Origin: Bacillus mycoides
GTDB lineage: Bacteria > Bacillota > Bacilli > Bacillales > Bacillaceae_G
NCBI RefSeq assembly: GCF_018742245.1
Contig: NZ_CP036132.1
Coordinates: 4,459,001-4,523,000, forward strand
Length of the DNA: 64,000 bases
Direction of reading: 5' to 3'
In this document: positions 7,307 through 16,303 of the stretch, piece by piece
Position numbering within the stretch: the stretch's first letter is position 1
How the letters are laid out: every line of letters begins with the position of its first letter
Translations under genes and position numbers: made by a program
The notes under the pieces: generated by a model
What the model was told of the DNA's origin: nothing
The model's database searches: none
What the model saw: only the letters and a program-made list of their open reading frames with translations

Positions 7307-7780
7307 TTATCCAAACACTTTCTCAAGTTCATCTTTATCTTGGCTTAGCCAGAAGTTCATTAAGCGTTGTGCTCCTTCTAAGTCATGAAGCTTCGCTTGG
7401 CCACACTGCGTTTCATTTGCAGCTGGAATTTCTGTAATTTGAACCGCATCTTTTAATGTTAGTTCTAATAAATCAATGATTTCTCGAACCGTCGGTGTTC
7501 CGCTTACAACAAGGTAATACCCTGTTTGGCAGCCCATTGGTGAAATATCGATAATATCAAAATGCGGATAACGATCAATATATTTACGTAAATTAAATGC
7601 TAATAAATGTTCTAACGTATGAATAACATCTGGTTTCATTGCTTGTTTATTCGGTTGGCAGAAACGAATATCAAATTTATTTACAATACCGTCACTACCT
7701 ACATTGTGGACTCCGCAATGTCTTACATAAGGCGCCTTTACAATCGTATGGTCTAATTCAAAGCTTTCTACTGATGGCAT
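7307..7780 (-). CDS. luxS: S-ribosylhomocysteine lyase LuxS
   Basis: A full-length LuxS of 157 residues. The metal ligands His54, His58 and Cys126 are present (HTLEH and TQCGQAK), as is the catalytic Cys84 in PMGCQTGYY. The enzyme cleaves S-ribosylhomocysteine to homocysteine and 4,5-dihydroxy-2,3-pentanedione, the precursor of autoinducer-2, in the cytoplasmic activated methyl cycle. It is monocistronic with its own terminator and is divergent from yidD. A 10-bp inverted repeat lies 30 bases upstream of the start. Confidence 0.97.
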   Translation of the reverse strand: MPSVESFELDHTIVKAPYVRHCGVHNVGSDGIVNKFDIRFCQPNKQAMKPDVIHTLEHLLAFNLRKYIDRYPHFDIIDISPMGCQTGYYLVVSGTPTVREIIDLLELTLKDAVQITEIPAANETQCGQAKLHDLEGAQRLMNFWLSQDKDELEKVFG

Positions 7781-7809
7781 ACAACATCTCTCCCGCTTTT
7801 AATTTAATT

Positions 7810-7835
7810 CCGTTATATCCAATATGATATAACGG
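7810..7835. promoter_or_regulatory. Perfect 10-bp inverted repeat between luxS and yidD
   Basis: CCGTTATATC at 7810-7819 is repeated in inverse as GATATAACGG at 7826-7835 with a six-base spacer. There is no T-run, so it is not a normal terminator. It could be an operator or an RNA hairpin in the luxS leader. Confidence 0.45.
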
Positions 7836-7867
7836 AAATCGACATTAGTAAAGAATTATGTACGGTC

Positions 7868-7877
7868 GTGCTATAAT
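7868..7877 (+). promoter_or_regulatory. Extended -10 promoter of yidD
   Basis: TGCTATAAT (TGn plus a perfect TATAAT at 7872-7877) lies about 30 bases before the yidD start. No good -35 box is visible, which is common for extended -10 promoters. Confidence 0.55.
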
Positions 7878-7908
7878 ACTTTAAGACTATGCTGAAAAGG
7901 AGACCATT

Positions 7909-8145
7909 ATGAAACAGATTTTTATCGGTATTATACGCTTTTATCAAAAGTTCATTTCTCCGATGACACCGCCAACGTGCCGCTTTCATCCGACTTGCTC
8001 TCATTATGGATTAGAAGCGTTTCAAAAACACGGTGCCTTCAAAGGATTTTGGCTTACATGTAAGCGTATATTAAAATGTCACCCTTTCCATCCAGGAGGA
8101 TTTGATCCTGTCCCAGATAAAAAGGATGACAAAGTAAATTCTTAA
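7909..8145 (+). CDS. yidD: Membrane protein insertion efficiency factor YidD
   Basis: A protein of 78 residues with the full YidD signature: an amphipathic N-terminus ([19 protein letters not shown]), [34 protein letters not shown]. YidD sits at the inner face of the membrane and assists YidC-dependent insertion. The B. subtilis counterpart is YtjA, also next to luxS. AAGGAG precedes the ATG. Its stop codon overlaps the stop of the convergent carbonic anhydrase gene. Confidence 0.95.
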   Translation: MKQIFIGIIRFYQKFISPMTPPTCRFHPTCSHYGLEAFQKHGAFKGFWLTCKRILKCHPFHPGGFDPVPDKKDDKVNS

Positions 8146-8705
8146 TTGTCGTAGCCATTCACAACTACATCTAATTTTCCTGTGTCAGGGTGAATAACAA
8201 GACCGTGAACAGGCACTTCTTCAGGAAGTAACGGATGGTTGCGAAGTACTGATACACTATGTTCTACACTTTCTTCTACACTAGAGAACCCTCGTAAGAA
8301 TTGTTCTAAATCAATTCCAGAATAACGAAGTGTATCTAATTTTTCTTCTGTTACACCGCGCTCTTTCATTTTTTCGATCGTACTGCTTGCTTGAATTTTT
8401 GCCATACCACAATCGTGGTGACCAACAACACATACTTCTTCAGCACCAAGTTCATATACAGCAACTAAAATACTACGCATAATACTTCCAAATGGATGCG
8501 AAATAACCGCGCCTGCTACTTTAATAATTTTCACATCACCGTTACGCATATTCATTGCTTTCGGTAATAATTCAACAAGACGTGTATCCATACAAGAGAT
8601 AATTACCATTTTTTTATTTGGAAATTTCCCAGCTACAAACTCTTCATATTTCTTCTCTTCAACGAATTTTTCATTGTACTGCAAAATCTCTTCTAATGAC
8701 TTCAT
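8142..8705 (-). CDS. ytiB: Beta-class carbonic anhydrase (YtiB-like)
   Basis: A protein of 187 residues. Zinc ligands are Cys38, His96 and Cys99, with the Asp40-Arg42 dyad ([14 protein letters not shown]). It interconverts CO2 and bicarbonate in the cytoplasm. Start [10 protein letters not shown] at 8705 follows GAGGG at good spacing; an ATG at 8729 in the same frame lacks one. The length matches B. subtilis YtiB, and the location between yidD and the cytochrome bd genes is the same. Confidence 0.92.
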   Translation of the reverse strand: MKSLEEILQYNEKFVEEKKYEEFVAGKFPNKKMVIISCMDTRLVELLPKAMNMRNGDVKIIKVAGAVISHPFGSIMRSILVAVYELGAEEVCVVGHHDCGMAKIQASSTIEKMKERGVTEEKLDTLRYSGIDLEQFLRGFSSVEESVEHSVSVLRNHPLLPEEVPVHGLVIHPDTGKLDVVVNGYDN

Positions 8706-8927
8706 AGTAAAAACCCTCTTTTCTCTCATTTACACTACATAGATAGTGTACCAAAATATGAAAAACTCAAAAAGGATATTGCTTTATAGTAAAAAACGGA
8801 TACTTTTAGATAATCGACATAATTCTTTCAAAATATACACACAGCTTTGTAACAAGTCACACATACTTTCCCCCTATTCTCACTATAAACTAATTGTAGA
8901 TAATGTAAAAAGGAGTGAATATTTATT

Positions 8928-10277
8928 ATGTCCGACGTTTTGTTACTGAGTCGTTTTCAATTTGCAATTACTATTTTTTATCACTTTTTATTTGTACCTT
9001 TGACAATCGGACTTGTTATTTTAGTAGCATGTATGGAAACTCAATACGCCCGCACATTGAATCCAACATACCGCAAAATGGCAAATTTCTGGGGTAAATT
9101 ATTTACAATTAACTTCGTAATGGGGATTATAACCGGGATTACGATGGAGTTCCAATTTGGAACAAACTGGTCTGAGTACTCCAAATATATGGGAGATATT
9201 TTCGGATCACCTCTTGCAATCGAAGCACTTGTTGCCTTCTTCTTAGAATCTACTTTCATGGGAATATGGTTATTCGGTAAAGATAAAATCTCACCAAAAT
9301 TCCGTGCTTTCTGTATGTGGATGGTTGCACTTGGAACAAATATTTCTGCCCTTTGGATTATTACAGCAAACGGCTTTATGCAAAATCCTGTTGGCTATGT
9401 AGTACGTAATGGCCGCGCTGAATTAAATGACTTCTGGGCTCTTGTTACAAATCCATATGCATGGAATATGTTCTTCCATACTGTAATTGGTTGTTATATT
9501 GTCGGTGCTTTCTTCGTTATGGCAATTAGTGCATACCACTTACTACGTAAAAATGAAGTGGAATTCTTCAAAAAATCATTTAAGTTTGGTTTAATGTTAG
9601 GGTTATTCGCAGCAACTATTACACCTTTTATGGGACATCAATCCGGTGTATCAGCAGCTAAGTATCAACCAGCAAAAGGAGCTGCAATGGAAGCTGTTTG
9701 GGAAACTGGAAAAGGACAAGGCTTCTCAATCATTCAAATTCCTGATGTGAAAAACGAAAAGAACTTTGAATTCCTTACTATTCCAAAACTCGGAAGTTTC
9801 TTCTATACAAACTCATTTGATGGAGAAATTGTTGGTTTAAAAGATATTCCGAAAGAAGATCGTCCAAACGTTAACCTCGTGTACTATAGCTTCCGCTTAA
9901 TGGTGGCACTTGGCATGTTCTTTATGGCATTAACTTGGTTCGGTTTCTATTTAAACCGAAAAGGAAAACTAGAAAAATCAAAACGTTATTTAAAAATTAC
10001 AATGTGGTCTGTCTTACTTCCTTATATTGCAATTAACGCTGGTTGGATTGTTGCTGAAGTAGGTCGTCAACCGTGGACAGTTTATAAACTAATGCGTACA
10101 GCAGAATCTGTGTCACCTATATCAGTTCCACAAATTTGGTTCTCATTAATTAGTTTAATATTGTTCTACACTTTACTCTTAATTGCAGACGTATACTTAA
10201 TGCTGAAGTTCGCGAAAAAAGGACCAGCTGCATTAGAAGAACCTGCTACTGAAGGAGGTACAGCTCATGTCTCATGA
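8928..10277 (+). CDS. cydA: Cytochrome bd oxidase subunit I (YthA/CydA)
   Basis: Subunit I of 449 residues with nine hydrophobic helices. His19 in IFYHFLF, the histidine in MFFHTVIG, and the quinol-site segment GWIVAEVGRQPW are present; these hold heme b595/b558 and the quinol site. It oxidises quinol and reduces O2 to water in the cytoplasmic membrane. AAGGAG precedes the ATG. The last 11 bases overlap cydB. Because cydCD do not follow and luxS-yidD-ytiB are adjacent, it is closer to B. subtilis ythA than to cydA of the cydABCD operon. Confidence 0.95.
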   Translation: MSDVLLLSRFQFAITIFYHFLFVPLTIGLVILVACMETQYARTLNPTYRKMANFWGKLFTINFVMGIITGITMEFQFGTNWSEYSKYMGDIFGSPLAIEALVAFFLESTFMGIWLFGKDKISPKFRAFCMWMVALGTNISALWIITANGFMQNPVGYVVRNGRAELNDFWALVTNPYAWNMFFHTVIGCYIVGAFFVMAISAYHLLRKNEVEFFKKSFKFGLMLGLFAATITPFMGHQSGVSAAKYQPAKGAAMEAVWETGKGQGFSIIQIPDVKNEKNFEFLTIPKLGSFFYTNSFDGEIVGLKDIPKEDRPNVNLVYYSFRLMVALGMFFMALTWFGFYLNRKGKLEKSKRYLKITMWSVLLPYIAINAGWIVAEVGRQPWTVYKLMRTAESVSPISVPQIWFSLISLILFYTLLLIADVYLMLKFAKKGPAALEEPATEGGTAHVS

Positions 10278-11295
10278 TATGCTTGCAGTCATCTGGTTCG
10301 GTTTATGGGGCGTAATTTGGACAGTTTACTTCATTCTTGATGGCTACGCACTCGGTAACGGGATGATTTTCCCATTCGTTGCGAAAGACCGACAAGAACG
10401 AAATCAATTACAAGAAGCTATTGGCCCGTTCTGGGGTGGTAATGAAGTATGGTTAATTACAGCTGGTGGCGCAACATTTGCCGCCTTCCCAATCACATAT
10501 GCAAATATGTTTAGTTACCTGTATACACCACTATTTTTAGTATTACTTGCACTATTTTCTCGTGCCGCTGGACTTGAATTTATGCATAAAGACGATTCAC
10601 CAATTTGGCAAAAAACTTGTAAATGGGCATTTACAATTGGTAGTTTCCTAATCGCCTTCTTATTCGGTGTTACATTCGCTAACCTATATTACGGACTACA
10701 AATCGGAAAAAACGGTTATGAAGGAAATTTACTTAGCTTACTAAACCATTACGGTATTTTAGGTGGTCTTTTCTTCACTGCTATATTCGTCGTATCTGGT
10801 GCCCTTTGGATTATGATTAAAACAACTGGCGAAGTATCTGATCGTGCTTATAAAATCGCAAGACCATTTTCAATGGCAGCTGCTATCATTTTAGCTATCT
10901 TCTATGTCGCAACTGCAAATCGTACAAATTTATTCCAAAACTTCACGGAATATCCTGTACTATTCATTCTTCCAGTACTTGCAATGTTAATGAGTGTACT
11001 CGCACTTATTATGGTGTACAAACATAAAATTGGCCTTGCATTCACATTCGTTTGCTTAACAATCGCAATGTTTATGACAACTGGTTTTGCAGGTATGTTC
11101 CCAAGAATGTTACCATCACGTATTAACGACGCATACAGCACAACGTTATATAACGCAGCCGGTAGTGAATTAAACTTAAAAATTATGTTCTTCGTTGCAA
11201 TCGTCATGGTACCAATCGTTATTGGATATCAGCTTTGGAGCTACAGCATATTTAAAAATAAAATTCATAAAGACTCTGCTAAAGGGTATCACTAA
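10267..11295 (+). CDS. cydB: Cytochrome bd oxidase subunit II (YthB/CydB)
   Basis: Subunit II of 342 residues, a membrane protein with about eight helices. FGLWGVIWTVYFILDGYALG at the N-terminus and FWGGNEVWLITAGG are typical of CydB. It pairs with subunit I and stabilises the heme pocket. The start has GGAGGT upstream and lies within the end of cydA, so the two are translationally coupled. No small CydX/CydS-like frame follows before the terminator. Confidence 0.95.
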   Translation: MSHDMLAVIWFGLWGVIWTVYFILDGYALGNGMIFPFVAKDRQERNQLQEAIGPFWGGNEVWLITAGGATFAAFPITYANMFSYLYTPLFLVLLALFSRAAGLEFMHKDDSPIWQKTCKWAFTIGSFLIAFLFGVTFANLYYGLQIGKNGYEGNLLSLLNHYGILGGLFFTAIFVVSGALWIMIKTTGEVSDRAYKIARPFSMAAAIILAIFYVATANRTNLFQNFTEYPVLFILPVLAMLMSVLALIMVYKHKIGLAFTFVCLTIAMFMTTGFAGMFPRMLPSRINDAYSTTLYNAAGSELNLKIMFFVAIVMVPIVIGYQLWSYSIFKNKIHKDSAKGYH

Positions 11296-11299
11296 AATG

Positions 11300-11332
11300 A
11301 AAAAAGACACTTCGAGCGAAGTGTCTTTTTTC
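11300..11332 (+). terminator. Terminator of the cytochrome bd operon
   Basis: The arms AAAAAGACACTTCG and CGAAGTGTCTTTTT lie just after the cydB stop codon. Confidence 0.85.
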
Positions 11333-11465
11333 TTATACGTATGATTTTCGATAAGATGTTACATTTCTAATCTAACAACTATGATAAAGAAGAATCACTA
11401 ACAGCTCACAACTAAATTATATCACAGAGCAAACACATCACTTTATGCAATTTTACATATAAAAA

Positions 11466-11681
11466 TTATAACGTAGATTGAATTACTTGGTCATACACAT
11501 CGTTATCCGTTACATCTGCCGTACTAATACCACTGAATGTCCTCACATTTAATCCGGTATTTGAAGATCCCGATCCATTATAAGCTTTCGTTTTTTCAAT
11601 TGGATGTACGTTATATTTATCACCTAAGTTAATTGTTCCGTTACAGTTTTCAATAATAACACCTTCAACAATAGCTGGCAT
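11466..11681 (-). CDS. GerPF/GerPA-family spore germination protein
   Basis: A protein of 71 residues starting MPAIVEGVIIENCNGTINLG, the same length and motif as GerPF (VGxVxINxxxGxVxxGD pattern). GerP proteins are made late in sporulation and let germinants pass the spore coat. AGGTGA lies five bases before the ATG at 11681; an ATG at 11699 has no ribosome binding site. It is a lone paralog, not part of a gerPABCDEF operon. Its precise role is inferred from the family. Confidence 0.8.
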   Translation of the reverse strand: MPAIVEGVIIENCNGTINLGDKYNVHPIEKTKAYNGSGSSNTGLNVRTFSGISTADVTDNDVYDQVIQSTL

Positions 11682-11747
11682 TTTGTCACCTACTTTCATT
11701 TCGTTACTTTCAGTGTATGAAAAATGCCTATAAAAATAGCTTATTTA

Positions 11748-11785
11748 TATGAGAAAAAGCACTCAGAAGAGTGCTTTTTCTCATA
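11748..11785. terminator. Perfect 17-bp hairpin upstream of the GerP-like gene
   Basis: Arms at 11748-11764 and 11769-11785 are exact inverse copies (core GAAAAAGCACTC) with a four-base loop. It has A- and T-runs inside the arms and could terminate in either direction. It lies upstream of the minus-strand GerP gene, so it does not end an obvious gene. Confidence 0.6.
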
Positions 11786-11789
11786 CCAT

Positions 11790-12400
11790 GAATAGCTAGT
11801 TTGGAGACAGTTGACTTCTTCAAAATTTTATTAGGGGTAATATTTTGAAAAAGAAAGCCTTTCATATGTAGCTTAACACCGCTGGAATATATAGTAAATT
11901 GATAATCTTTATACGGAAGATTGCTAATGTTTAGTATAGATATTTTCCACTATATCAACAGTGATAACTATCTACACTAAACAACAAAAAGGCGCCTTTT
12001 AAAAAGACGCCATTTCCCCTGTTTATATACAGCCCATCCCACTTTTCGTAAACACACACTAGAAAACAGAATCATTAATCGTTACAAGATTGTTAGATAC
12101 AAAAAGAGTAGAGGCTAATGTTTGTATACAATTCTGCTTTATAGCATGTATCCACAATTTATATTTTAATCCTCTTTCATTAAAAAGGAACAAAATATGC
12201 AAAATTACATATTTCAAAGAAAAAGACACTCTACAGAGTGCCCTCTAAACCATTTTACTTTTAATATATCGCTTTGAATACATTTTATCATATTTATCTA
12301 TATCATTTATTGAGAAAATTCCGAATCGTTATTTTAATTATTAATAACTTCAAAATCATGTAGTATTAGGGGTGCAATAAAAACATCATAAAAATTGAGG
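11790..12400. other. About 600 bp with no gene but two orphan minus-strand terminators
   Basis: No convincing open frame is present. Two hairpins followed by T-runs on the minus strand lie at 11991-12011 (GGCGTC against GGCGCC, stem of about ten) and 12225-12242 (GGCACTC/GAGTGTC). They suggest vanished genes or short untranslated transcripts coming from the right. The rest is AT-rich and shows nothing else. Confidence 0.5.
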
Positions 12401-12412
12401 TGTACTATATTT

Positions 12413-13447
12413 ATGTATTTTGGAATTATTCCTCTTATATTGTTTATTATTTTTCTTATCTCTTACTTAAAAGATCCGCGAAAAATAATAAATGGCTTTT
12501 TATTTAATGCCTTTTTCTGTTCTTTTCTATTATTTTGTGCAGTCGTCTCGTTTGCATCTGGTAATAACGCTTTACATTTTATCGTTATTATTCCCATGAT
12601 AGCGCTAATTGTAATGATACCTTTTGCTATAGTCGCTTTAATGTTTGGGCTATTTCTTAATGCGAGAATCTTGATGAAGCGTGAAGGAAGACGCTTTACA
12701 AACTCTTTAACTTTAATTGCAGCTTTAGGGATTTTATTCTTTATGCTACTCCCTATCATAAATCCAGCAAGTTTAGTCTCAACACACTTTCAATTTATTT
12801 TTGCTGGTATTTCTCTTATAACTATGTATTTCTTTATACATTTATCTAACTTCTTAAGCGCTTATTTTCTATACCAATTCAATAGACCGAGACGTAATCA
12901 AGATTTCATCATCGTTCTTGGTAGCGGCTTAATTAATGACAAAGTGCCACCTTTACTTGCAAGTCGTATTAATAAAGCTATCGACTTCTATTGGAAACAA
13001 GCAGCTGTGAATACACCACCAACAATTATTTTCTCTGGTGGACAAGGTCCAGATGAAGGGCTTCCTGAAGCAGAAGCGATGCAAAATTATGCGGTTGAAA
13101 AAGGAATTCCTCTTGAACATACAGTGCAAGAAAATCGCTCTGTAAACACATATCAAAATATGTCGTTCTCTAAAGAAATTATGGATTCATTAAAGCCTGA
13201 AGGTAAGTATAAAAGTATCTTTACAACGAATAATTTCCATCTTTTCCGAGCTGGTATATATGCAAAACAAGCCAGTCTGAATAGCCAAGGAATCGGATCA
13301 AAAACAGCATTTTATTACTGGCCTAACGCAATGATTCGCGAATATGTTGCAATCGTCGTTATGGGACGTAAACGACATATGAAAGTGTGCGGAACTATTT
13401 TAGGATTCTCTTTATTCCTAACAGTAGTTAGTTTTATATTTTCTTAA
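12413..13447 (+). CDS. DUF218 (YdcF/ElyC-type) membrane protein
   Basis: A protein of 344 residues. About five transmembrane helices fill the first 160 residues. A cytosolic or extracellular DUF218 domain follows, with IIVLGSGL, the GGQGPDEGLPEAEAM loop, ENRSVNTYQN and the TNNFHLFRA motif. Relatives include SanA, ElyC and YdcF, linked to envelope barrier function. GAGGTG at 12397-12402 sets the ATG at 12413; a TTG at 12395 overlaps that site. It stands alone and ends in a terminator. Confidence 0.85.
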   Translation: MYFGIIPLILFIIFLISYLKDPRKIINGFLFNAFFCSFLLFCAVVSFASGNNALHFIVIIPMIALIVMIPFAIVALMFGLFLNARILMKREGRRFTNSLTLIAALGILFFMLLPIINPASLVSTHFQFIFAGISLITMYFFIHLSNFLSAYFLYQFNRPRRNQDFIIVLGSGLINDKVPPLLASRINKAIDFYWKQAAVNTPPTIIFSGGQGPDEGLPEAEAMQNYAVEKGIPLEHTVQENRSVNTYQNMSFSKEIMDSLKPEGKYKSIFTTNNFHLFRAGIYAKQASLNSQGIGSKTAFYYWPNAMIREYVAIVVMGRKRHMKVCGTILGFSLFLTVVSFIFS

Positions 13448-13451
13448 CAAC

Positions 13452-13481
13452 CTCCCATCCTTTGAACGGATGGGATTTTTT
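13452..13481 (+). terminator. Terminator of the DUF218 gene
   Basis: The arms CCCATCC and GGATGGG with a seven-base loop are followed by ATTTTTT. Confidence 0.88.
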
Positions 13482-13634
13482 ATACGAATTCCAAAAATAT
13501 TTTAATGGTAATATGGTGATAATATTCCCTGCATACATCCATTAAAGGAGAATTTTTTCAAATAAAATGTTAGAATGAAATTTAGATGTGAATTATGTAA
13601 CAAATACGAAACTAGTTTGAAACGAGGAAATTAT

Positions 13635-14507
13635 ATGGAGAGAATTATGAAAAACAAACCCAATAAGCTAAAAATCGCTTTTAAAGCTTTGATGATTATT
13701 ATTGGGGCATTTATCACAGCGTACGGATTAGAAGCCGTATTAATTCCAAATAACGTATCCGACGGTGGTGTAACTGGTTTAAGTATCGTTAGTTCAAGAT
13801 TATTCGGGTTACCATTAGGTCTTCTAATCGCAGTCGTTAACATCCCTTTCGTTTGGTTAGGATATAAACAAATCGGTAAAAGCTTTGCACTTTATTCTAT
13901 TATCGGGATTGCTTCACTAGCAGTAGGTACCGTTCTCATGCACGGAGTGCCAACAATTATTGAGGGCGATACACTTTTAATTACTGTTGTTGGTGGTATT
14001 ATTATCGGTTTTGGTATGGGACTAGCATTACGTAATGGCGGGGCATTAGATGGAATCGATATGCTAGCCGTATTACTTTCTAGAAAGTTACCATTTGGAA
14101 CAAGTGATCTTATCTTATTCTTAAATATGTTTGTCTTTATTTTTGTCTCAACAGTATTTGGTCTTCAAGGAGCTATCCTTTCAGCGATTGCTTACTTTAT
14201 CGCTTCTAAAGTAATTCATATTGTTGAAGTTGGTTTAAGTGGTTCTAAAACGTTTAAAATCATTACAAAAGAACCTGAATTAATAGTAGAAACAATTCGT
14301 GATCGTTTAGGTCGAAGTGCAACATACAATGAAGTTTATGGTGGGTATTCAAGAGAGAAATTTAAAGAAATCTCTTGTGTAATTAACCGTTTAGAAGAAA
14401 GTAAAATGAAAGAACTTATTCATGAAATTGATCCAAATGCCTTTATTACAGTGTATGACGTAGCAGAAGTAAAAGGCGGTAATTTCAAGAAGCATGATAT
14501 TCATTAA
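13635..14507 (+). CDS. YitT-family membrane protein (DUF161 + DUF2179)
   Basis: A protein of 290 residues. The N-terminal YitT domain has about six helices with LIPNNVSDGGVTGLSI and NGGALDGIDMLA; the C-terminal 80 residues are the soluble DUF2179 domain (VYGGYSREKFKEISCVI, ITVYDVAEVKGG). The family has five or more paralogs in Bacillus and no agreed function. The ATG at 13635 follows GAGGA; a further ATG at 13647 is an alternative. An in-frame ATG at 13575 gives a polar, unlikely N-terminus. It is followed by its own terminator. Confidence 0.87.
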   Translation: MERIMKNKPNKLKIAFKALMIIIGAFITAYGLEAVLIPNNVSDGGVTGLSIVSSRLFGLPLGLLIAVVNIPFVWLGYKQIGKSFALYSIIGIASLAVGTVLMHGVPTIIEGDTLLITVVGGIIIGFGMGLALRNGGALDGIDMLAVLLSRKLPFGTSDLILFLNMFVFIFVSTVFGLQGAILSAIAYFIASKVIHIVEVGLSGSKTFKIITKEPELIVETIRDRLGRSATYNEVYGGYSREKFKEISCVINRLEESKMKELIHEIDPNAFITVYDVAEVKGGNFKKHDIH

Positions 14508-14519
14508 TCGTTATGAAAA

Positions 14520-14556
14520 ACGAGGCTGTGCCAACATTTTGGCACAGCCTCTTCTT
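14520..14556 (+). terminator. Terminator of the YitT-family gene
   Basis: The arms GAGGCTGTGCC and GGCACAGCCTC with an eight-base loop are followed by TTCTTATT. Confidence 0.8.
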
Positions 14557-14580
14557 ATTATTAAGTTGCTACCGTTGTCA

Positions 14581-14623
14581 GTTTTTGTCGGTAAATCGAT
14601 ATATTTCAAAAATCGCTGATATA
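14581..14623 (-). repeat. Dispersed copy of the 41-bp repeat
   Basis: On the minus strand this reads TATATCAGCGATTTTTGAAA followed by TATATCGATTTACCGAC and a short AAAAAC end. It matches the third unit of the tandem array at 4541-4581 at all but one of the shared positions. It lies between the YitT terminator and the stop codon of a small membrane gene. Confidence 0.85.
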
Positions 14624-14626
14624 ATT

Positions 14627-14845
14627 TTACTCCCCCCATCTTCCTCCGCTTTTAATCCATGCTACGTATTTTTGAAAGGCAGTCACTTCATCTTGAAAGC
14701 GCAGCGGAATATATAGAAATAGAGTACATGTACATAGTATCCATACAATACCTACTACAAAGTGAAATTTCATCGTTGTACTAATAAACAAACTGAGGAA
14801 TAATACGAGGAACATAATCAAACTAAATCTTTTATACATAGTCAT
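14627..14845 (-). CDS. Small two-helix membrane protein, unknown function
   Basis: A protein of 72 residues, MTMYKRFSLIMFLVLFLSLF onward, with two hydrophobic helices joined by a very short turn and a polar C-terminus (FQKYVAWIKSGGRWGE). AAGGAGGGG lies upstream of the ATG at normal spacing. The dispersed repeat ends three bases past its stop codon. I do not recognise a family. Confidence 0.65.
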   Translation of the reverse strand: MTMYKRFSLIMFLVLFLSLFISTTMKFHFVVGIVWILCTCTLFLYIPLRFQDEVTAFQKYVAWIKSGGRWGE

Positions 14846-14901
14846 ACTATCCCCTCCTTATCCCTTAATTGTACCAGATAAAAAGAATTAATTTCCATAA
14901 T

Positions 14902-14938
14902 AAAAAAAGACCGAAAAGCAAATTCCACTTTTCGGTCT
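14902..14938 (-). terminator. Terminator of the PspA operon
   Basis: The perfect arms GACCGAAAAG and CTTTTCGGTC with a nine-base loop are followed by seven T on the minus strand, just after the DUF4247 stop codon. Confidence 0.88.
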
Positions 14939-14943
14939 CTATA

Positions 14944-15762
14944 CTATCTTCTCTTCGTAATTTTCCCTGAACCGCCAACCCTTGTTTTCGGGGGAGACGT
15001 ATTCTTTGGTGGCGTTTTAATAGATGATTTCGGCTTCACATCAGATCCGCTCGAACCACCTGGATTTTTCGTAATTTTCCCTTTGCTTCCGGTAGAAGGC
15101 GGAGGCGTCGTTTTACTTCCTTTTTCCGTAATACTTCCTTTATCACCTACAGATGATTTCGGATCTACATTATCTCCTCGCTTAATAATAGATCCTTTCC
15201 CTTCCTTCGTAATTGGAGGCGGGGTTTTCTTTTCTTCTTTCGTAGGTGGTCTTTCCGGAATAACCGGTTTATGATTTTGTCTGTCATTATATCCGCGATA
15301 ATCACCATATGATGATTTTCGTGAACCGAATATATCGTTTAATATACTCCCCATAATATATCCTTGTAAGAAGGATGGTTGGTAATTTTGACGGACAAAT
15401 TCTTCATTACTTATTTCAATTAACGTATCAGATGGTTTCTCTTTATCCTTTTGTAAATTATACATTTTATCAGAATAAACGAGGAACATTTGATTTTCGT
15501 CTTCTTTAGATGCTTGCTTCGGTTTCCTTTCGGCTATAAGTTCCTTTGCAACTTCAGGAACTGACCGATTGGCGGCCCTATACACGTAAGATTCTTGTTT
15601 ACCATCCTTTGCGACAGACTCTAGCGGATAACGGTCCTGAATTGACTTCGCCTGACCACTTTGACAGCCCGATAAAGCATAACCGGCAATAACAAGTAAT
15701 GTAACGATAGCAAGTATAGGGATCACGAACGATTTAATCATGGTAAACAATCGGTTTGACAT
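14944..15762 (-). CDS. DUF4247 lipoprotein-like protein
   Basis: A protein of 272 residues. A hydrophobic segment at about 10-30 ends in LSGC, a lipobox-like site, so it is probably anchored outside the membrane. The middle holds the DUF4247 region (SVAKDGKQESYVYRAANRSV, VPEVAKELI, MFLVYSDKMYNLQKD). The last 100 residues are low-complexity repeats of Gly, Lys, Thr, Ser and Pro (TPPP, GSKGKITK, GSGKITKRR), typical of a wall-facing tail. It is the last gene of the PspA operon. Function unknown. Confidence 0.82.
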   Translation of the reverse strand: MSNRLFTMIKSFVIPILAIVTLLVIAGYALSGCQSGQAKSIQDRYPLESVAKDGKQESYVYRAANRSVPEVAKELIAERKPKQASKEDENQMFLVYSDKMYNLQKDKEKPSDTLIEISNEEFVRQNYQPSFLQGYIMGSILNDIFGSRKSSYGDYRGYNDRQNHKPVIPERPPTKEEKKTPPPITKEGKGSIIKRGDNVDPKSSVGDKGSITEKGSKTTPPPSTGSKGKITKNPGGSSGSDVKPKSSIKTPPKNTSPPKTRVGGSGKITKRR

Positions 15763-15775
15763 GATTACGCCCCCC

Positions 15776-16282
15776 TTATGTTGCTCTTATGATTTGTACA
15801 TCAGCAGGAATAATTGCTTCTCCCTCATACATCATTGTGCGACCATTTTGCCATTCAACACGTAATAATTTGCGGTTGTCAGACTGGAATTCCCATACGT
15901 ACTGTTCTTCTGAAGCAGCGAATGGCGTTTTCCCCATAACAACAACACGTCCATTATATTGTTCTTCCATATGATACTCTATATCATCCATTTCAATTGT
16001 CGTCGGAATTTCATCAATTGAATCTAAACGACCATCAATCGGTGTATACAATTTGTAATACGTATTTTCACGGTCTTCAATTTTTAAATAGCGAATGTCT
16101 TTCCCGTCCTGCAGCGTTAAAACAATCTCCTTACGAGAATGCATGCTCGTTTTCCCAGTTAATTCATACATGACTAACGAAACTTCAATCATATCGCCAG
16201 GAGCCAACGTTAAAAGACTCTTTTCTGGCTTCGGCGGCTCTGGGCTTTTCATTATATTTTTAATACGTTTAAATAAGCTCAC
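15776..16282 (-). CDS. DUF4178 protein
   Basis: A soluble protein of 168 residues, starting at GTG with GGAGGGG upstream. It contains the DUF4178 pattern: LTLAPGDMIEVSLVMYELTG, a run of beta strands, then YHMEEQYNGRVVVMGKTPF and EQYVWEFQSDNRKLLRVEW. DUF4178 proteins are found with PspA, DUF350 and DUF4247 genes in many bacteria. It lies 13 bases before DUF4247 and 21 bases after DUF350, so all three share one transcript. The biochemical role is not known. Confidence 0.85.
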   Translation of the reverse strand: MSLFKRIKNIMKSPEPPKPEKSLLTLAPGDMIEVSLVMYELTGKTSMHSRKEIVLTLQDGKDIRYLKIEDRENTYYKLYTPIDGRLDSIDEIPTTIEMDDIEYHMEEQYNGRVVVMGKTPFAASEEQYVWEFQSDNRKLLRVEWQNGRTMMYEGEAIIPADVQIIRAT

Positions 16283-16303
16283 AATCTACCCCTCCTTCTC
16301 TCT

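Noticed and set aside
8820..8900. Rex-type operator before the cytochrome bd genes
   Set aside because: Only loose TTGTAAC...GTCACA similarity; not close enough to the TTGTGAA-N6-TTCACAA consensus.
8746..8949. 67-codon frame upstream of cydA
   Set aside because: Polar and Ser/Lys/Tyr-rich with no ribosome binding site; it covers the cydA promoter region.
10902..11207. 101-codon minus-strand frame within cydB
   Set aside because: Antisense to a conserved membrane protein gene.
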